Assembly: GCF_010500615.1 (NCBI RefSeq)
Contig: NZ_JAAGNX010000002.1
Location: 920,990 to 984,989, forward strand
Reading direction: 5' to 3'
DNA length: 64,000 nucleotides
Source: Oceanipulchritudo coccoides
Lineage (GTDB): Bacteria > Verrucomicrobiota > Verrucomicrobiia > Opitutales > Oceanipulchritudinaceae
Shown in pieces: positions 16,926 through 26,581 of the stretch. The notes below the pieces were generated by a model, which worked only from the letters and a program-made list of their open reading frames with translations, did not search any database and was not told where the DNA came from. Position numbers and translations under genes: made by a program. The first letter of the stretch is position 1; every line of letters starts with the position of its first letter.

Positions 16926-18857
16926 CTATGCGTTTTCGGGTTCGTGATAAGTATATCCGCGCAGGCCTTCCTGGTAGAGGGCCATGATGGATTTCCGCTC
17001 AGGGCCTGAAATGACCTGTTTCTTGACGGCTCTCTCCGCCATTTCTCGAAAGCGGCGAACGAGATCCTTTGGATCATATTCAACATATTCGAGAACATCC
17101 GCGACAGTATCTCCTTCCAGTTCATGGAAATACTCGAGCTCTCCGTCCTCATCAAATCGTATCCCGACAACATTCGTGTCACCAAAAAGGTTGTGCAGGT
17201 CGCCAAGGGTCTCCTGATAGGCGCCAACCAGAAAGGCTCCCAGAATGTAATCTTCCCCATCTTTCAGTTCGTGCAGGGGGAGCGTAGGGCTCACATCGGT
17301 TTTGTCGATAAAGCGGTCAATCTTGCCATCACAATCACACGTGATGTCGGCTATGATGCCGTTCCGGGTCGGGGCTTCGTTCAAACGGTGGATCGGCATC
17401 AAGGGGAACAACTGGTCAATTGCCCAAGAATCAGGGATGGATTGGAAGACACTCAGATTTCCGTAATAAATGTCGGAAAGAGCGGACTCAAGATCCTCAA
17501 GATCACGAGGAGGCTGGCGCAGTTTTCCCATCCTTTCGCGAATCTTCAGCATCGTATACCAGAAAATTTCCTCGACAGTCGCTCGCTCGCGAATGCCGAT
17601 CTGTCCGTGTCGGAATAGGGTCCGGATCTCATCCCGGTAATAAATTGCGTCGTGAAATGATTCCTGCAGGTTCTTTGCAGTGATGGACTTTGCCGTGTAG
17701 TGAATATTGGAAGTCAGCTCGTGGGAGTTCTCTTCCACTTCCGGCAAGTCGCCAGCAACTGAGAATTTGCTGACTTCGAGAATGTTGAAGAGCAGGACTG
17801 AATAGTAGGCGACGGTGGCCCTTCCAGACTCGGTGATAATTCTTGGATGTTTGAGTTCTGCCTCATCGACGACGCCCTTGATGATCTCCACCATATCGCG
17901 GGCATACTCATCGAGCGTGTAGTTGCATGAACTGTTTGAATTTGTGTGTGAGCCATCGTAATCGACGGCCAGCCCGCCACCGAGATCCAGCATCGACATG
18001 GGGGCTCCCTCCTGCGCAAGTCCACAGTAAACCCGGCATGCCTCCGTCGCCGCGTTTCGTATATCGCGGATATTGGGCAACTGTGACCCGAGGTGGAAAT
18101 GAAGAAGCTGCAGGCAGTCCAAGGCATTTTCCGCCTTGAGGTCATCCACAACCTGCATGACTTGGTAGGTGTTGAGACCAAAGACACTTCTGTCACCGCC
18201 GGATTCCTTCCAATGGCCGCTTCCACTGCTGGAAAGTTTCATCCGTAAGCCGAGAACCGGGCGGATTCCCAACTTCTCGGACCTCTTTAGGATGAGCTGA
18301 ACTTCCTGAACGGTCTCAATGACAAAAATACAGTTGATACCCAGCTTTCGCGCGGAGAGCCCCAGGTCGATGAATTCCTCATCCTTGTAGCCGTTGCAGA
18401 TAAGCAGGGCCTCTGGATCGTTGAGAAAGGCCATGGCCGCGATCAGCTCGGGCTTACTGCCCGCCTCAAGACCATGATGGAACTCCTTCCCGTAGGTGCT
18501 CAGTTCTTCGATGACCTGCTGCTGCTGGTTAACCTTGATCGGGTATACCCCACGGTAGTCACCCGTGTATTTATATTCCTTGATGGCCTTTCGAAAGCTT
18601 TCGTTGATGGCCTTTATCCGCGAGTAGAGGATACCTTCAAATCGCAACAGGACAGGCAACGACCATCCGCGCTCCCGGATGTCTTGCATGATTTGCATCA
18701 TGCTGACCTTGGACCCGCCTTTTTCCCCGCTCGGTGTGACGATGACTTCCCCGTTTTTATCAATATGGAAGTAGCCATTGCCCCATGCGTCGATGCCGTA
18801 GGTGTCCTCGGCATCCTTAAGCGTCCACTTGTTGTGGATTTGCTGGAAACTGCTCAT
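16926..18857 (-). CDS. speA: Biosynthetic arginine decarboxylase
   Basis: A 643-residue PLP enzyme converting arginine to agmatine, the first step of putrescine synthesis. Full family length. Seen: GVYPIKVNQQQQVIEEL with the PLP lysine (about residue 106), LLHFHLGSQLPNIRDI, the glycine loop MLDLGGGLAVDYDGS, ITESGRATVAYY, and the catalytic Cys region DITCDCDGKIDRF near residue 525. The start codon immediately abuts the thrS stop, so translation is probably coupled. The agmatine-to-putrescine enzymes are not in the window and must be encoded elsewhere. Confidence 0.97.
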   Translation of the reverse strand: MSSFQQIHNKWTLKDAEDTYGIDAWGNGYFHIDKNGEVIVTPSGEKGGSKVSMMQIMQDIRERGWSLPVLLRFEGILYSRIKAINESFRKAIKEYKYTGDYRGVYPIKVNQQQQVIEELSTYGKEFHHGLEAGSKPELIAAMAFLNDPEALLICNGYKDEEFIDLGLSARKLGINCIFVIETVQEVQLILKRSEKLGIRPVLGLRMKLSSSGSGHWKESGGDRSVFGLNTYQVMQVVDDLKAENALDCLQLLHFHLGSQLPNIRDIRNAATEACRVYCGLAQEGAPMSMLDLGGGLAVDYDGSHTNSNSSCNYTLDEYARDMVEIIKGVVDEAELKHPRIITESGRATVAYYSVLLFNILEVSKFSVAGDLPEVEENSHELTSNIHYTAKSITAKNLQESFHDAIYYRDEIRTLFRHGQIGIRERATVEEIFWYTMLKIRERMGKLRQPPRDLEDLESALSDIYYGNLSVFQSIPDSWAIDQLFPLMPIHRLNEAPTRNGIIADITCDCDGKIDRFIDKTDVSPTLPLHELKDGEDYILGAFLVGAYQETLGDLHNLFGDTNVVGIRFDEDGELEYFHELEGDTVADVLEYVEYDPKDLVRRFREMAERAVKKQVISGPERKSIMALYQEGLRGYTYHEPENA

Positions 18858-20699
18858 TTATGCCTTTTCTCCTGAAGATGGGAGTGCCTTGTTGGCAATG
18901 CGTGTGAGAATCCTGTCAATCGCCTCGGCTTGAGACAGGGTTCCTTCATCCGCCTTGTCAGCCCGTGAACGAATTGTGACATTGCCCTCAGCGATTTCAT
19001 TCTTTCCGAGAACAAACATGTAGGGCACCCGGTCCATCTCAGCGCGCCGAATCTTGGCCCCAAACTTGTCCGAGTGCGAATCAATCGAGCAACGCACCCT
19101 GGCCGCTTTCAATTTGGCCTCTATCTCCTTCGCGACGGGAATTTGATCGTCGGTAATTGGGAGGATACGGACCTGCTCGGGAGCCAGCCAGACGGGGAAG
19201 TTCCCGGCAAAGTGCTCAATGAGAACGCCGGTGAAGCGTTCAAGGGAGCCAAATGGCGCCCGGTGGATCATCACCGGCCTGTGCTCCTGGTTGTCGGCGC
19301 CAATGTAGCTCAGGTCAAATCGGTTGGGCAGGTTGTAATCCACTTGGACGGTACCCAGTTGCCATTCGCGACCGATCACATCCTTGACAACAAAGTCAAT
19401 TTTGGGCCCGTAAAAGGCGGCTTCCCCGGGTTCCTCAGAATAGGGGACATCGAGTCCCTTGGCGACGTGCCTCAGGGCAGCTTCAGCCTTGTCCCAAAGG
19501 GCTGCATCACCGGTGTACTTTGAGGAATCCGGATCCCGGAGGCCAATGCGCACGCGGTAATCCGACATGCCGAGCGTGGAGAAGACGGTCTTGACCAAAT
19601 CGAGGCATCCCTTGATTTCCTGCTCTACCTGATCTTCGGTACAGAAGATGTGGGCATCATCCTGGGTGAATCCGCGCACTCGGGTCATTCCGCTCAGCTC
19701 GCCGGACTGCTCCCAACGATAGACAGTCCCGAATTCCGCCAGGCGCACGGGAAGATCACGGTAGCTGTGTGGCTGTGAATCAAAAATCTTGATGTGCATG
19801 GGGCAATTCATCGGCTTCAGGAGAAACCCGTCGACTTCCCCCTCATCGACCTTGTTGCTCAACTCGGCACAGGAGCATCCCTCGTCGGACAGGGCCTGCA
19901 TGGATTCCCGTTCAATGACCGGTGAAAACTGTGATTCCTTGTAATAGGGGAAATGCCCGCTGGTCCGATACAGGCCCAGTTTTCCAATATGTGGTGTGAA
20001 GACTTGGGAATAGCCCTGCTTGCGAAGCTCTTCAGCGATGAAATCCTGAAGTTCCTGCCGGATCACCGAACCTTTCTGGGTCCAAAGGACAAGGCCTTGT
20101 CCCACGGCTTCATCAATGTGGAAGAGTTGGAGTTCGCGGCCAAGTTTGCGGTGATCCCGCTTCTTGGCTTCCTCCAGCCGTTCCATGTGCTCGGCGAGCT
20201 CGGTCTTTGAAGGGTAGGCCGTTCCGTAAATCCGCTGAAGCTGTTTGTTTTTCTCGTCTCCCCGATGGTAGGCACCGGCTACGGAAAGCAGCTTGAAGGC
20301 CTTGATCTTCTTGGTGTAGTTGACGTGTGTCCCCGCGCAGAGGTCGACAAATTCCCCGTTCCGGTAGAAGCTAATGGCGTCTCCCTCCGGAATGTCCTCC
20401 AAGCGGCCCAGTTTATAGGCTTCCTGACCCCGTTCCTTGATCAGTTCCACGGCTTCCTCGCGGGTGGTCTCGAAGCGCTCAAAACGCTGGTTCTCCTTAA
20501 TGACCTTTACCATCTCTCCCTCGATCTTCTCCAGATCCTCCCCGGTGAATGCATGGTCGAGGTCGAAATCATAGTAAAATCCCGAATCGGTCGGCGGGCC
20601 AATATCGAGCTTGGCCTCTGGAAACAGGCGCAGGACCGCGGTAGCCAGAACGTGTGAAGCCGAGTGACGGATTTCCTCAAGTGGTGTCATTTCTTTCAT
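18858..20699 (-). CDS. thrS: Threonyl-tRNA synthetase lacking the TGS domain
   Basis: A 613-residue class II synthetase. It begins directly with the editing domain (IRHSASHVLATAV, HxxxH motif at about residues 11-16) and has no N-terminal TGS domain. The class II core is complete: KPMNCPMHIKIF (zinc Cys about residue 299), RLAEFGTVYRWE (motif 2), TQDDAHIFC (zinc His), IHRAPFGSLERF (motif 3 with zinc His), then an anticodon domain from about residue 520. Unusually, about 30 residues (roughly 260-291, including GCSC) are inserted just before KPMNCP. It heads the operon with speA. I saw no T-box leader in the 136 bases between it and the divergent MBL gene. Confidence 0.96.
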   Translation of the reverse strand: MKEMTPLEEIRHSASHVLATAVLRLFPEAKLDIGPPTDSGFYYDFDLDHAFTGEDLEKIEGEMVKVIKENQRFERFETTREEAVELIKERGQEAYKLGRLEDIPEGDAISFYRNGEFVDLCAGTHVNYTKKIKAFKLLSVAGAYHRGDEKNKQLQRIYGTAYPSKTELAEHMERLEEAKKRDHRKLGRELQLFHIDEAVGQGLVLWTQKGSVIRQELQDFIAEELRKQGYSQVFTPHIGKLGLYRTSGHFPYYKESQFSPVIERESMQALSDEGCSCAELSNKVDEGEVDGFLLKPMNCPMHIKIFDSQPHSYRDLPVRLAEFGTVYRWEQSGELSGMTRVRGFTQDDAHIFCTEDQVEQEIKGCLDLVKTVFSTLGMSDYRVRIGLRDPDSSKYTGDAALWDKAEAALRHVAKGLDVPYSEEPGEAAFYGPKIDFVVKDVIGREWQLGTVQVDYNLPNRFDLSYIGADNQEHRPVMIHRAPFGSLERFTGVLIEHFAGNFPVWLAPEQVRILPITDDQIPVAKEIEAKLKAARVRCSIDSHSDKFGAKIRRAEMDRVPYMFVLGKNEIAEGNVTIRSRADKADEGTLSQAEAIDRILTRIANKALPSSGEKA

Positions 20700-20835
20700 G
20701 TTAAATTGGGGGAACAGGTCTGGATTGCAAAGCTTCCGTTAAGAGCTTTTCGAGCCCTAGAGTCAAGGATGGGGCGAGCCCTTGCAAAAAACCAAGGAGA
20801 TGATTTGCCCATTTTTGTCCAGTTCCTACCTTACA

Positions 20836-21480
20836 ATGTCAATGGAAGTGGAAATCCGCAGTTTTGAGCTCCCCCCGATCGGCACACAGTGTTATACCGT
20901 CATCAACCCTGCAAAAGGGGTTTTTGCCGTCTTTGATGCCCCTTTGAATGCCTATGCCACGATGGAACGCCTTGCGGTTGAGACAGGATACCGCCTTGAA
21001 GGCTTGTATTTCACGCATGGCCATTGGGACCACACGCTCGACGGTGCCCGTTTCAATATGGAGGGGATTCCTGCCTTTGCGCATGCTGACGACCGGGAGT
21101 TCTTTGAGAATCCCGAAAGCATGGCCTCCTATTCCATTCCCGGATTACCGATGCCGGCGGTGAAAATCCAGACATGGCTGGAGGCAGGTCAATCGATTGA
21201 AATTGCCGGACGGCCTGTCGAGGTGCGGCATGTTCCGGGACACAGTCCGGGTAGTATTTTGTATTGGTTTTCTGAGGACAAATTTGCGGTTAGCGGTGAT
21301 GCTCTTTTTAACGGGAGTATCGGCCGGACTGACTTTCCCGGTTGTTCCTTTGACCAGCTGGCCCAATCTATCCGGAAACAAATCTATTCCCTTCCCGGGG
21401 AAACAATCATTTATCCGGGCCATGGACCGGAAACCACGGTTGGAGTGGAAGCCAGCGATAACCCATTTGTGGCAAGGTGA
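20836..21480 (+). CDS. Metallo-beta-lactamase-fold hydrolase (glyoxalase II-like)
   Basis: A 214-residue MBL-fold protein, taking MSMEVEIRSFEL as start (ATG 20836; an ATG six bases later is equally possible, and one at 20782 would add a poor N-terminus). The metal site is complete: THGHWDH, a second His in VRHVPGHSPGS, Asp in VSGDALFNGSIGRTDFPG, and the final YPGHGPETTVG. The GRTDFPGCS loop is typical of the YcbL/glyoxalase-II-like hydrolases that act on thioesters, but the exact substrate is unknown. ribD follows after seven bases, suggesting co-transcription without a clear functional link. Confidence 0.93.
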   Translation: MSMEVEIRSFELPPIGTQCYTVINPAKGVFAVFDAPLNAYATMERLAVETGYRLEGLYFTHGHWDHTLDGARFNMEGIPAFAHADDREFFENPESMASYSIPGLPMPAVKIQTWLEAGQSIEIAGRPVEVRHVPGHSPGSILYWFSEDKFAVSGDALFNGSIGRTDFPGCSFDQLAQSIRKQIYSLPGETIIYPGHGPETTVGVEASDNPFVAR

Positions 21481-21487
21481 TTTCCTG

Positions 21488-22609
21488 ATGAAAAACGAAG
21501 CGCTCATGCAGTTGGCTATTCTCGAGGCGGGCAAAGCGCTCGGGCGCACGCATCCGAATCCGGCAGTGGGGGCGGTTATTTGCCATCAGGATAAAGTTGT
21601 TGCGACCGGATTTACACAACCTGCCGGCCAGGATCATGCGGAAGTGCAGGCGCTCAAGGCCTTTCAGAAGGCCGGGTTCCGGGCCGATGAGTCAACCAGG
21701 CTCGTCGTCACGATGGAGCCATGTTCAACCACCGGCCGCACAGGGGCTTGTACGGACGCAATAATCGCTGCCGGTATCCCGGAGGTCGTGTCAGGAACAA
21801 TTGATCCGAATCCAAGCCATTCCGGCACGGGCTTCGAACGCCTGCGCGAAGCTGGTATTCGTGTGACCGAGGGCGTTCTCAAGGACGATTGCGAGGATCT
21901 CAACCTGATCTTCAATTGGCAAATGGCCCACGGGACGCCGTTTATTGCCGCGAAGGTGGCAACGACACTGGACGGGCGGATGGCAACCCGCAATGGATTA
22001 TCAAAATGGATCACCGGTGAAGCGGCGCGGGCTGATGTGCACCGGTGGCGTCGTTATTTTCCGGCCATAGCCGTTGGCGCCGGGACTGTTCTTGCCGACA
22101 ACCCATCCCTTACAGCACGCTTGGAGGGTGATGCGGAATGGTGCCCGATCCGTTTTGTCTTTGACCGCAACCTGGTCAGCTTCAAGGACAGACTACCAAA
22201 TCTTTATTCGGACAAATTCAAGGATCGGACGATCATTATTACCAGCAACAACCATTCATCCCGGCTAAGGCAGCTGGAGGACATGCATGGATTGCGGTTC
22301 TGGGAAATCGAGGATTCCACCAACGATGAGGGTCTCGGGGAATTTACCTCACGTTGCCGGGAGGAGGGGATTTCGGGAGTCTATATTGAGGGTGGGGCGC
22401 ATGTCTTGAGTGCCTTCCTGAAGTATCGACTTATCCAATACATCTTCGCCTACAGGGCGCCCAAGCTGCTGGCTGATTCCAGTGGCCTTTCCCCGTTTTC
22501 CGGGGAGGAGCCCGCCTCCATGCAGGAAACGGTTGGGTTGAAAACGGTGCGGCACGCGTCTTTTGGCGATGACCAGCTAATGCGAGGTTTTGTTGTTTAC
22601 CCAAGTTAG
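21488..22609 (+). CDS. ribD: Bifunctional riboflavin deaminase/reductase RibD
   Basis: A 373-residue protein starting at MKNEALMQLAILEAG (ATG 21488 with AAGGTG upstream); the open frame extends 97 codons further upstream only as an overlap with the MBL gene. It performs the deaminase and reductase steps on the pyrimidine precursor of riboflavin. The N-terminal deaminase has the zinc ligands: His/Glu in QDHAEVQALKAF and the two Cys in MEPCSTTGRTGACTDAI. The reductase half starts near residue 150 with PFIAAKVATTLDGRMAT and contains ITGEAARADVHRWR and YIEGGAHVLSAFL. Length is normal. The riboflavin genes ribE/ribBA/ribH are not adjacent. Confidence 0.96.
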   Translation: MKNEALMQLAILEAGKALGRTHPNPAVGAVICHQDKVVATGFTQPAGQDHAEVQALKAFQKAGFRADESTRLVVTMEPCSTTGRTGACTDAIIAAGIPEVVSGTIDPNPSHSGTGFERLREAGIRVTEGVLKDDCEDLNLIFNWQMAHGTPFIAAKVATTLDGRMATRNGLSKWITGEAARADVHRWRRYFPAIAVGAGTVLADNPSLTARLEGDAEWCPIRFVFDRNLVSFKDRLPNLYSDKFKDRTIIITSNNHSSRLRQLEDMHGLRFWEIEDSTNDEGLGEFTSRCREEGISGVYIEGGAHVLSAFLKYRLIQYIFAYRAPKLLADSSGLSPFSGEEPASMQETVGLKTVRHASFGDDQLMRGFVVYPS

Positions 22610-22631
22610 GGATTGGCTACGCTTTTCAATT

Positions 22632-23234
22632 ATGGACATCTTTCTGGCCAGCGGGAATCCACACAAGTTTGAGGAGTTCGTCGCAATTCTTCCGCAAGAC
22701 GGTCTAAAGATAAATTTTCATTCCGCGGAAGTCTTTGGAGGCATGCCGGAGGTTGAGGAGACCGGAAGCGTTTTTGAGGAAAACGCCCGTATCAAGGCGG
22801 AAGCGCTGGAGGAATTGCTTCCCCTCGACGCATGGGCCTTGGCCGATGACAGTGGCTTGATGGTGGATGCACTCAATGGTCAACCTGGTGTGCATTCCTC
22901 AAGGTATGCCGGACCCGCATGCAATGCAGTTGCCAATAACATCAAACTCTTGAATGAGCTCAGGGGTGTTCCCGGGGAGGAGCGAACAGCCCGGTTCAAA
23001 TGCGTCTTGTGCTTCAAGCAGAAGGGAGGCCCCTGCCACTTCTTCAGCGGCTCCTGCGAAGGACATATCCTTCTTGCTCCTACGGGAGAGATGGGCTTCG
23101 GCTACGATCCGCTATTTCAACCGCTGGGATATGATAAGTCCTTCGCGGAGCTGGGAAGTGCCCAGAAAAACAGTCTCTCCCACAGGGGACAGGCAATTTC
23201 CGAATGGGTTAAATTCCTGAAATCCGCGGAATAG
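22632..23234 (+). CDS. rdgB: XTP/dITP pyrophosphatase (RdgB/HAM1)
   Basis: A 200-residue house-cleaning enzyme hydrolysing non-canonical purine triphosphates such as XTP and dITP to monophosphates. Start at MDIFLASGNPHKFEEF (ATG 22632). Family signatures: LASGNPHKF for phosphate binding, ALADDSGLMVDALNGQPGVHSSRYAG (the acidic metal-binding segment), MGFGYDPLFQP and SHRGQA near the C-terminus. It lies 22 bases after ribD on the same strand and is convergent with ispH four bases beyond. Confidence 0.96.
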   Translation: MDIFLASGNPHKFEEFVAILPQDGLKINFHSAEVFGGMPEVEETGSVFEENARIKAEALEELLPLDAWALADDSGLMVDALNGQPGVHSSRYAGPACNAVANNIKLLNELRGVPGEERTARFKCVLCFKQKGGPCHFFSGSCEGHILLAPTGEMGFGYDPLFQPLGYDKSFAELGSAQKNSLSHRGQAISEWVKFLKSAE

Positions 23235-23238
23235 GCGA

Positions 23239-24132
23239 TCAGGACTTCTGTCCCGGATCGTGATCGATTGCAGCGAGCTGGTTGCAAACCTCACTAATCA
23301 GGAATTCCGGTGTTGAGGCACCGGCTGTGACCCCGACCTTGGCGTAGCGGCGCATCACATCCTGATCAATTTCCTTCGCTGTCTCAATGTGGTACACAGG
23401 CAAGTTTGTCTTCCGTGCCAGGAGGGCGAGTTTGCAGGTGTTGGCAGAGTGATGTCCACCAATGACGACAAAGGCTTCAACTTCCTGCTCGAACAAGACA
23501 GCAATATCCCCCTGCCGGTCCTTGGTCGCCCCGCAAATTGTGTCGAAGATCAAAGTATTGGGGAAGCGGGTCTTCAGATGGTCCGCTAACCGGCGGAAAT
23601 CATCTGTAAACATGGTCGTTTGTGAAACCATGACAACTTTTTCCCCGAGGTCGGGGAGCGCGTCGATGTCCTCCTCGGATTGGACTGGATGTCCCTTGCC
23701 TTCGGTATAGCCCATGAGGCCAATGACTTCCGGGTGCTTCTCATCTCCAAAAATGACGGTCGAGTAGCCCTTTTTGGCGTGCATGCGGATTTTTCCGGCA
23801 ACGATCCCCACATCCGGGCAAGTCGCATCCTTGAAATCGATCCCAATGCTTTTGAGGTATTTACGTCTTTCAGGAGAAATACCATGGGCGCGAACCACGA
23901 GCACGGCATTTTCCTCCGGGTCCGCCTTGAGATCGAGGTTGCTGGAGCTCTGGTAATCCCCGACCTCACGAATGCCGTCCGATTGCAGACGATCCATCAT
24001 CTGGCTATTGTGGATCAGGGGGCCATCCGTGTAGACCGGACGCCGACCTTTGGTGGCAAAATCGCGCGCGATGTCGATCGCCCGCTCAACGCCCCAGCAG
24101 AATCCTGCGCTCTGTGCCCGAATGACTTGCAT
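23239..24132 (-). CDS. ispH: 4-hydroxy-3-methylbut-2-enyl diphosphate reductase
   Basis: A 297-residue iron-sulfur enzyme for the last MEP-pathway step, giving IPP and DMAPP. Three cluster cysteines are visible: SAGFCWGVERAID (about residue 12), KDATCPDVG (about residue 99) and DTICGATKDRQ (about residue 197). The substrate-binding His appears in VVRAHGIS, and the E-T-A-K-E region HIETAKEIDQDV plus GVTAGASTPEFLI completes the family. It follows guaB 49 bases downstream on the same strand. Together with dxr and ispG near 37-42 kb it shows that this organism uses the MEP pathway. Confidence 0.97.
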   Translation of the reverse strand: MQVIRAQSAGFCWGVERAIDIARDFATKGRRPVYTDGPLIHNSQMMDRLQSDGIREVGDYQSSSNLDLKADPEENAVLVVRAHGISPERRKYLKSIGIDFKDATCPDVGIVAGKIRMHAKKGYSTVIFGDEKHPEVIGLMGYTEGKGHPVQSEEDIDALPDLGEKVVMVSQTTMFTDDFRRLADHLKTRFPNTLIFDTICGATKDRQGDIAVLFEQEVEAFVVIGGHHSANTCKLALLARKTNLPVYHIETAKEIDQDVMRRYAKVGVTAGASTPEFLISEVCNQLAAIDHDPGQKS

Positions 24133-24181
24133 GGTTCAAAGGTTGGTGAATTCCTCCGATTGTCAAAGATGGAAGGGACAA

Positions 24182-25759
24182 TTAGTCCTCCTTGGTCGTC
24201 TTGAGCTCGACGACATCGTGGGGGGAGGATTCCCTTTGTCCGGCGGGCGATACGCGGATGTAGCGGGCGCGTGAGCGCAATTCGGCCAGGTTGCTGGCTC
24301 CGAGGTAGCCCATCCCGCTTTGGAGGCCGCCAACCAGCTGCCGAAGGGTGTCGTCAAGGCTTCCTGAAACCTCCTTCAAGGCCTCAATGCCTTCGGCTGC
24401 CACCTTGTCGGATTTTTTGGCGTGGGATTCATGGCCGTAGCGAGCGGCCGAGCCTGCCTTCATCGCCGTAAGGCTCCCCATGCCGCGGTATTGCTTGAAG
24501 AGCTTGCCGTTAATTTCCAGGATACTCCCCGGAGCCTCCCGGCAACCGGCAAAGAGACTACCGCACATGACCGCATTGCCCAGGGTGAGCGCCTTGACGA
24601 TGTCCCCGCTCTTGGTAATGCCACCGTCAGCGATAATGGCCGTGCCCGTCTTTTCTGCAGCTTTTGAGCAGACATAAAGGGCGGTCAACTGGGGAATGCC
24701 GACGCCGGCGACGATACGGGTCGTACAGATTGATCCCGGGCCCTGGCCGACCTTAACGGCGTCCGCTCCGCATTTTGAAAGATATTCAACGCCTTCAGCG
24801 CTCGTCACATTGCCCGCGATCAGGGACAAATCCTTGAACTCGCCGCGCAGGAGCTTTACCACATCTCCCACCCCAGCTGAATGGCCATGGGCAGTCGAGA
24901 CGGCAAGGGCATCGATTCCTTCGCTGACAAGGTTGCTCGCATGCTCGAGAATCCGGTCCCGATCGAGCTCCCCAGCGGGAGTGCGTGTGGCGGATATGGC
25001 GGCTCCACAGACCAGTTGAAAGCTGGCATCGCGGGACGGTTTGACATCACGGCTCTCCTCTTCGCGGATGCGCTCAATATCTGACATCGTGAAAAGGCCC
25101 TTCAGATGCCCCCCCTTATCGAGAACAATCAGCTTATGAATTCCCATATGGTCATTGAAAAATCGGTCTGCTGCCCCGATTGGGTCGTCGGCAATATCGC
25201 TTTCCTGGATGGTGAAAACCTGTTCTAGCGGGGTCATCGCATCCGCCACCTTGACGCCGCGGTAGCGGCTTTTGACAACCCGGCCTCGAAGCAATCCAAC
25301 GAGTTTGTTCTGGATATCAACAACCGGGAAGGTGTGGAATTTGAAGCCGCGGATCTCAATCATTTCCAGAACATCCGCGATGTGGCTTTCCGGGCTGATG
25401 GCGATTGGTTCCTGAATTAGCCCATGAACATCGTTTTTGACCTTGGCCACTTCCCGTATCTGCCGCTTCTCGGGCATATTGTAATGGATGATTCCCAATC
25501 CGCCGTTGCGGGCCATGGCAGCCGCCATCTCTGCCTCGGTGACGGTATCCATATCAGCCGAAATAAGCGGGATATTGAGGACCAGCTGCTCGGAAAGACG
25601 CATGTCCACCTTGGTCAGGCGCGGCAGGATCTCGCTGTACCGGGTGGCCAGCGTGATGTCATCGAAAGTCAGACCGACCCGCGCGTTGTCGCTGAAAAAC
25701 GTGTCAGCGTTCTTGTAGAATTGGGAATCCGTATCCTCGTGGTGGGTTGCGTGCGCCAT
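24182..25759 (-). CDS. guaB: Inosine-5'-monophosphate dehydrogenase
   Basis: A 525-residue TIM-barrel enzyme oxidising IMP to XMP, the committed step of GMP synthesis. Two CBS domains interrupt the barrel (about residues 110-230, with [20 protein letters not shown] and [19 protein letters not shown]). The catalytic loop is [20 protein letters not shown] with the active-site Cys, followed by [15 protein letters not shown]. The enzyme is about 35 residues longer than the bacterial average; extra residues lie at both ends. It starts at [25 protein letters not shown] further in is internal. It precedes ispH and is divergent from the fasciclin gene. Confidence 0.96.
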   Translation of the reverse strand: MAHATHHEDTDSQFYKNADTFFSDNARVGLTFDDITLATRYSEILPRLTKVDMRLSEQLVLNIPLISADMDTVTEAEMAAAMARNGGLGIIHYNMPEKRQIREVAKVKNDVHGLIQEPIAISPESHIADVLEMIEIRGFKFHTFPVVDIQNKLVGLLRGRVVKSRYRGVKVADAMTPLEQVFTIQESDIADDPIGAADRFFNDHMGIHKLIVLDKGGHLKGLFTMSDIERIREEESRDVKPSRDASFQLVCGAAISATRTPAGELDRDRILEHASNLVSEGIDALAVSTAHGHSAGVGDVVKLLRGEFKDLSLIAGNVTSAEGVEYLSKCGADAVKVGQGPGSICTTRIVAGVGIPQLTALYVCSKAAEKTGTAIIADGGITKSGDIVKALTLGNAVMCGSLFAGCREAPGSILEINGKLFKQYRGMGSLTAMKAGSAARYGHESHAKKSDKVAAEGIEALKEVSGSLDDTLRQLVGGLQSGMGYLGASNLAELRSRARYIRVSPAGQRESSPHDVVELKTTKED

Positions 25760-25965
25760 TGTCCAGTTGAAAGAAGGCGCTATGCTTGAATCAAGCAGAA
25801 AGTGACCCTTTTGAGCAAAAGCCAGCCTTGGAGACTTTCACTAATCGTACGATCAACCGCTCAACAGGATGAGGACCCGTCGAATCCGATTAGCCACCTT
25901 CAAAATTAATTGTCGGACAGTTTTCCGGGTTTTGTGGGATTGTATGAGCGAAATTAAAAACAATT

Positions 25966-26475
25966 ATGAAACATATTAAATCAATTCTTCTCATTTGCAG
26001 TTTAATCTCAGCACCTGTGCTCGTCCAAGCCCACTGTGGTGCTTGCTGTGCGGGTCACGAAAAGCATGGCAAGGATATTGTCGAAACCGCAGTTGCCGCA
26101 GGCAGCTTCAATACTTTGGCCGCTGCGCTTCAAGCTGCTGGTCTTGTTGACACCTTGAAAGGCGAAGGCCCTTTTACGGTTTTCGCCCCAACCGACGAGG
26201 CATTTGCCAAGTTGCCGGCTGGTACGGTCGAAGATTTGTTGAAGCCTGAAAACAAGGATAAGCTCGTTGCGGTCCTGACATACCATGTTGTCGCCGGTAA
26301 GGTGAAGGCAAAGGATGTTGTCGAATTGACTTCAGCAACTTCCGTACAAGGTAGCGACATCGATATCAAGGTCATGGGTGGTAGTGTCTATGTGGACAAC
26401 GCCAAGGTCATCAAGACTGACATTAAGGCATCCAATGGGGTCATTCACGTGATCGATTCCGTGATTCTTCCCTAA
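25966..26475 (+). CDS. Exported fasciclin-domain protein with N-terminal HCGACC tag
   Basis: A 169-residue exported protein with a Sec signal peptide (residues 1-22, ending VLVQA). The predicted mature N-terminus is [15 protein letters not shown], rich in Cys and His. One fasciclin (FAS1) domain follows (about residues 36-169): [47 protein letters not shown] and [13 protein letters not shown] are its standard motifs. FAS1 domains mediate adhesion or ligand binding. The Cys/His tag recurs almost exactly in the 97-residue protein at 57825, suggesting a shared metal-binding or redox function for the tag (inference). A strong terminator follows, and the 206-base upstream gap is shared with divergent guaB, so it is monocistronic. 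Confidence 0.92.
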   Translation: MKHIKSILLICSLISAPVLVQAHCGACCAGHEKHGKDIVETAVAAGSFNTLAAALQAAGLVDTLKGEGPFTVFAPTDEAFAKLPAGTVEDLLKPENKDKLVAVLTYHVVAGKVKAKDVVELTSATSVQGSDIDIKVMGGSVYVDNAKVIKTDIKASNGVIHVIDSVILP

Positions 26476-26510
26476 AGTCCGCAGACTCGATTCTATAATT
26501 TAACCAACTT

Positions 26511-26549
26511 ACGCGTCCTGGTCACACATTTGTGCGACCAGGGCGTTTT
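26511..26549 (+). terminator. Rho-independent terminator after the fasciclin gene
   Basis: Stem CCTGGTC (26517-26523) with GACCAGG (26536-26542), extended by ACGC/GCGT outside and CAC/GTG inside, followed by TTTT at 26546-26549. Confidence 0.75.
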
Positions 26550-26581
26550 GGGTTTTGGGGCAAAGGCGTTGAATCGCCGGT

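Noticed and set aside
20700-20835. T-box or other leader before thrS
   Set aside because: No specifier-loop or antiterminator pattern visible in the short gap.
21197-21487. In-frame upstream extension of ribD
   Set aside because: Overlaps the MBL hydrolase in another frame; RibD homology starts at 21488, where a ribosome-binding site exists.
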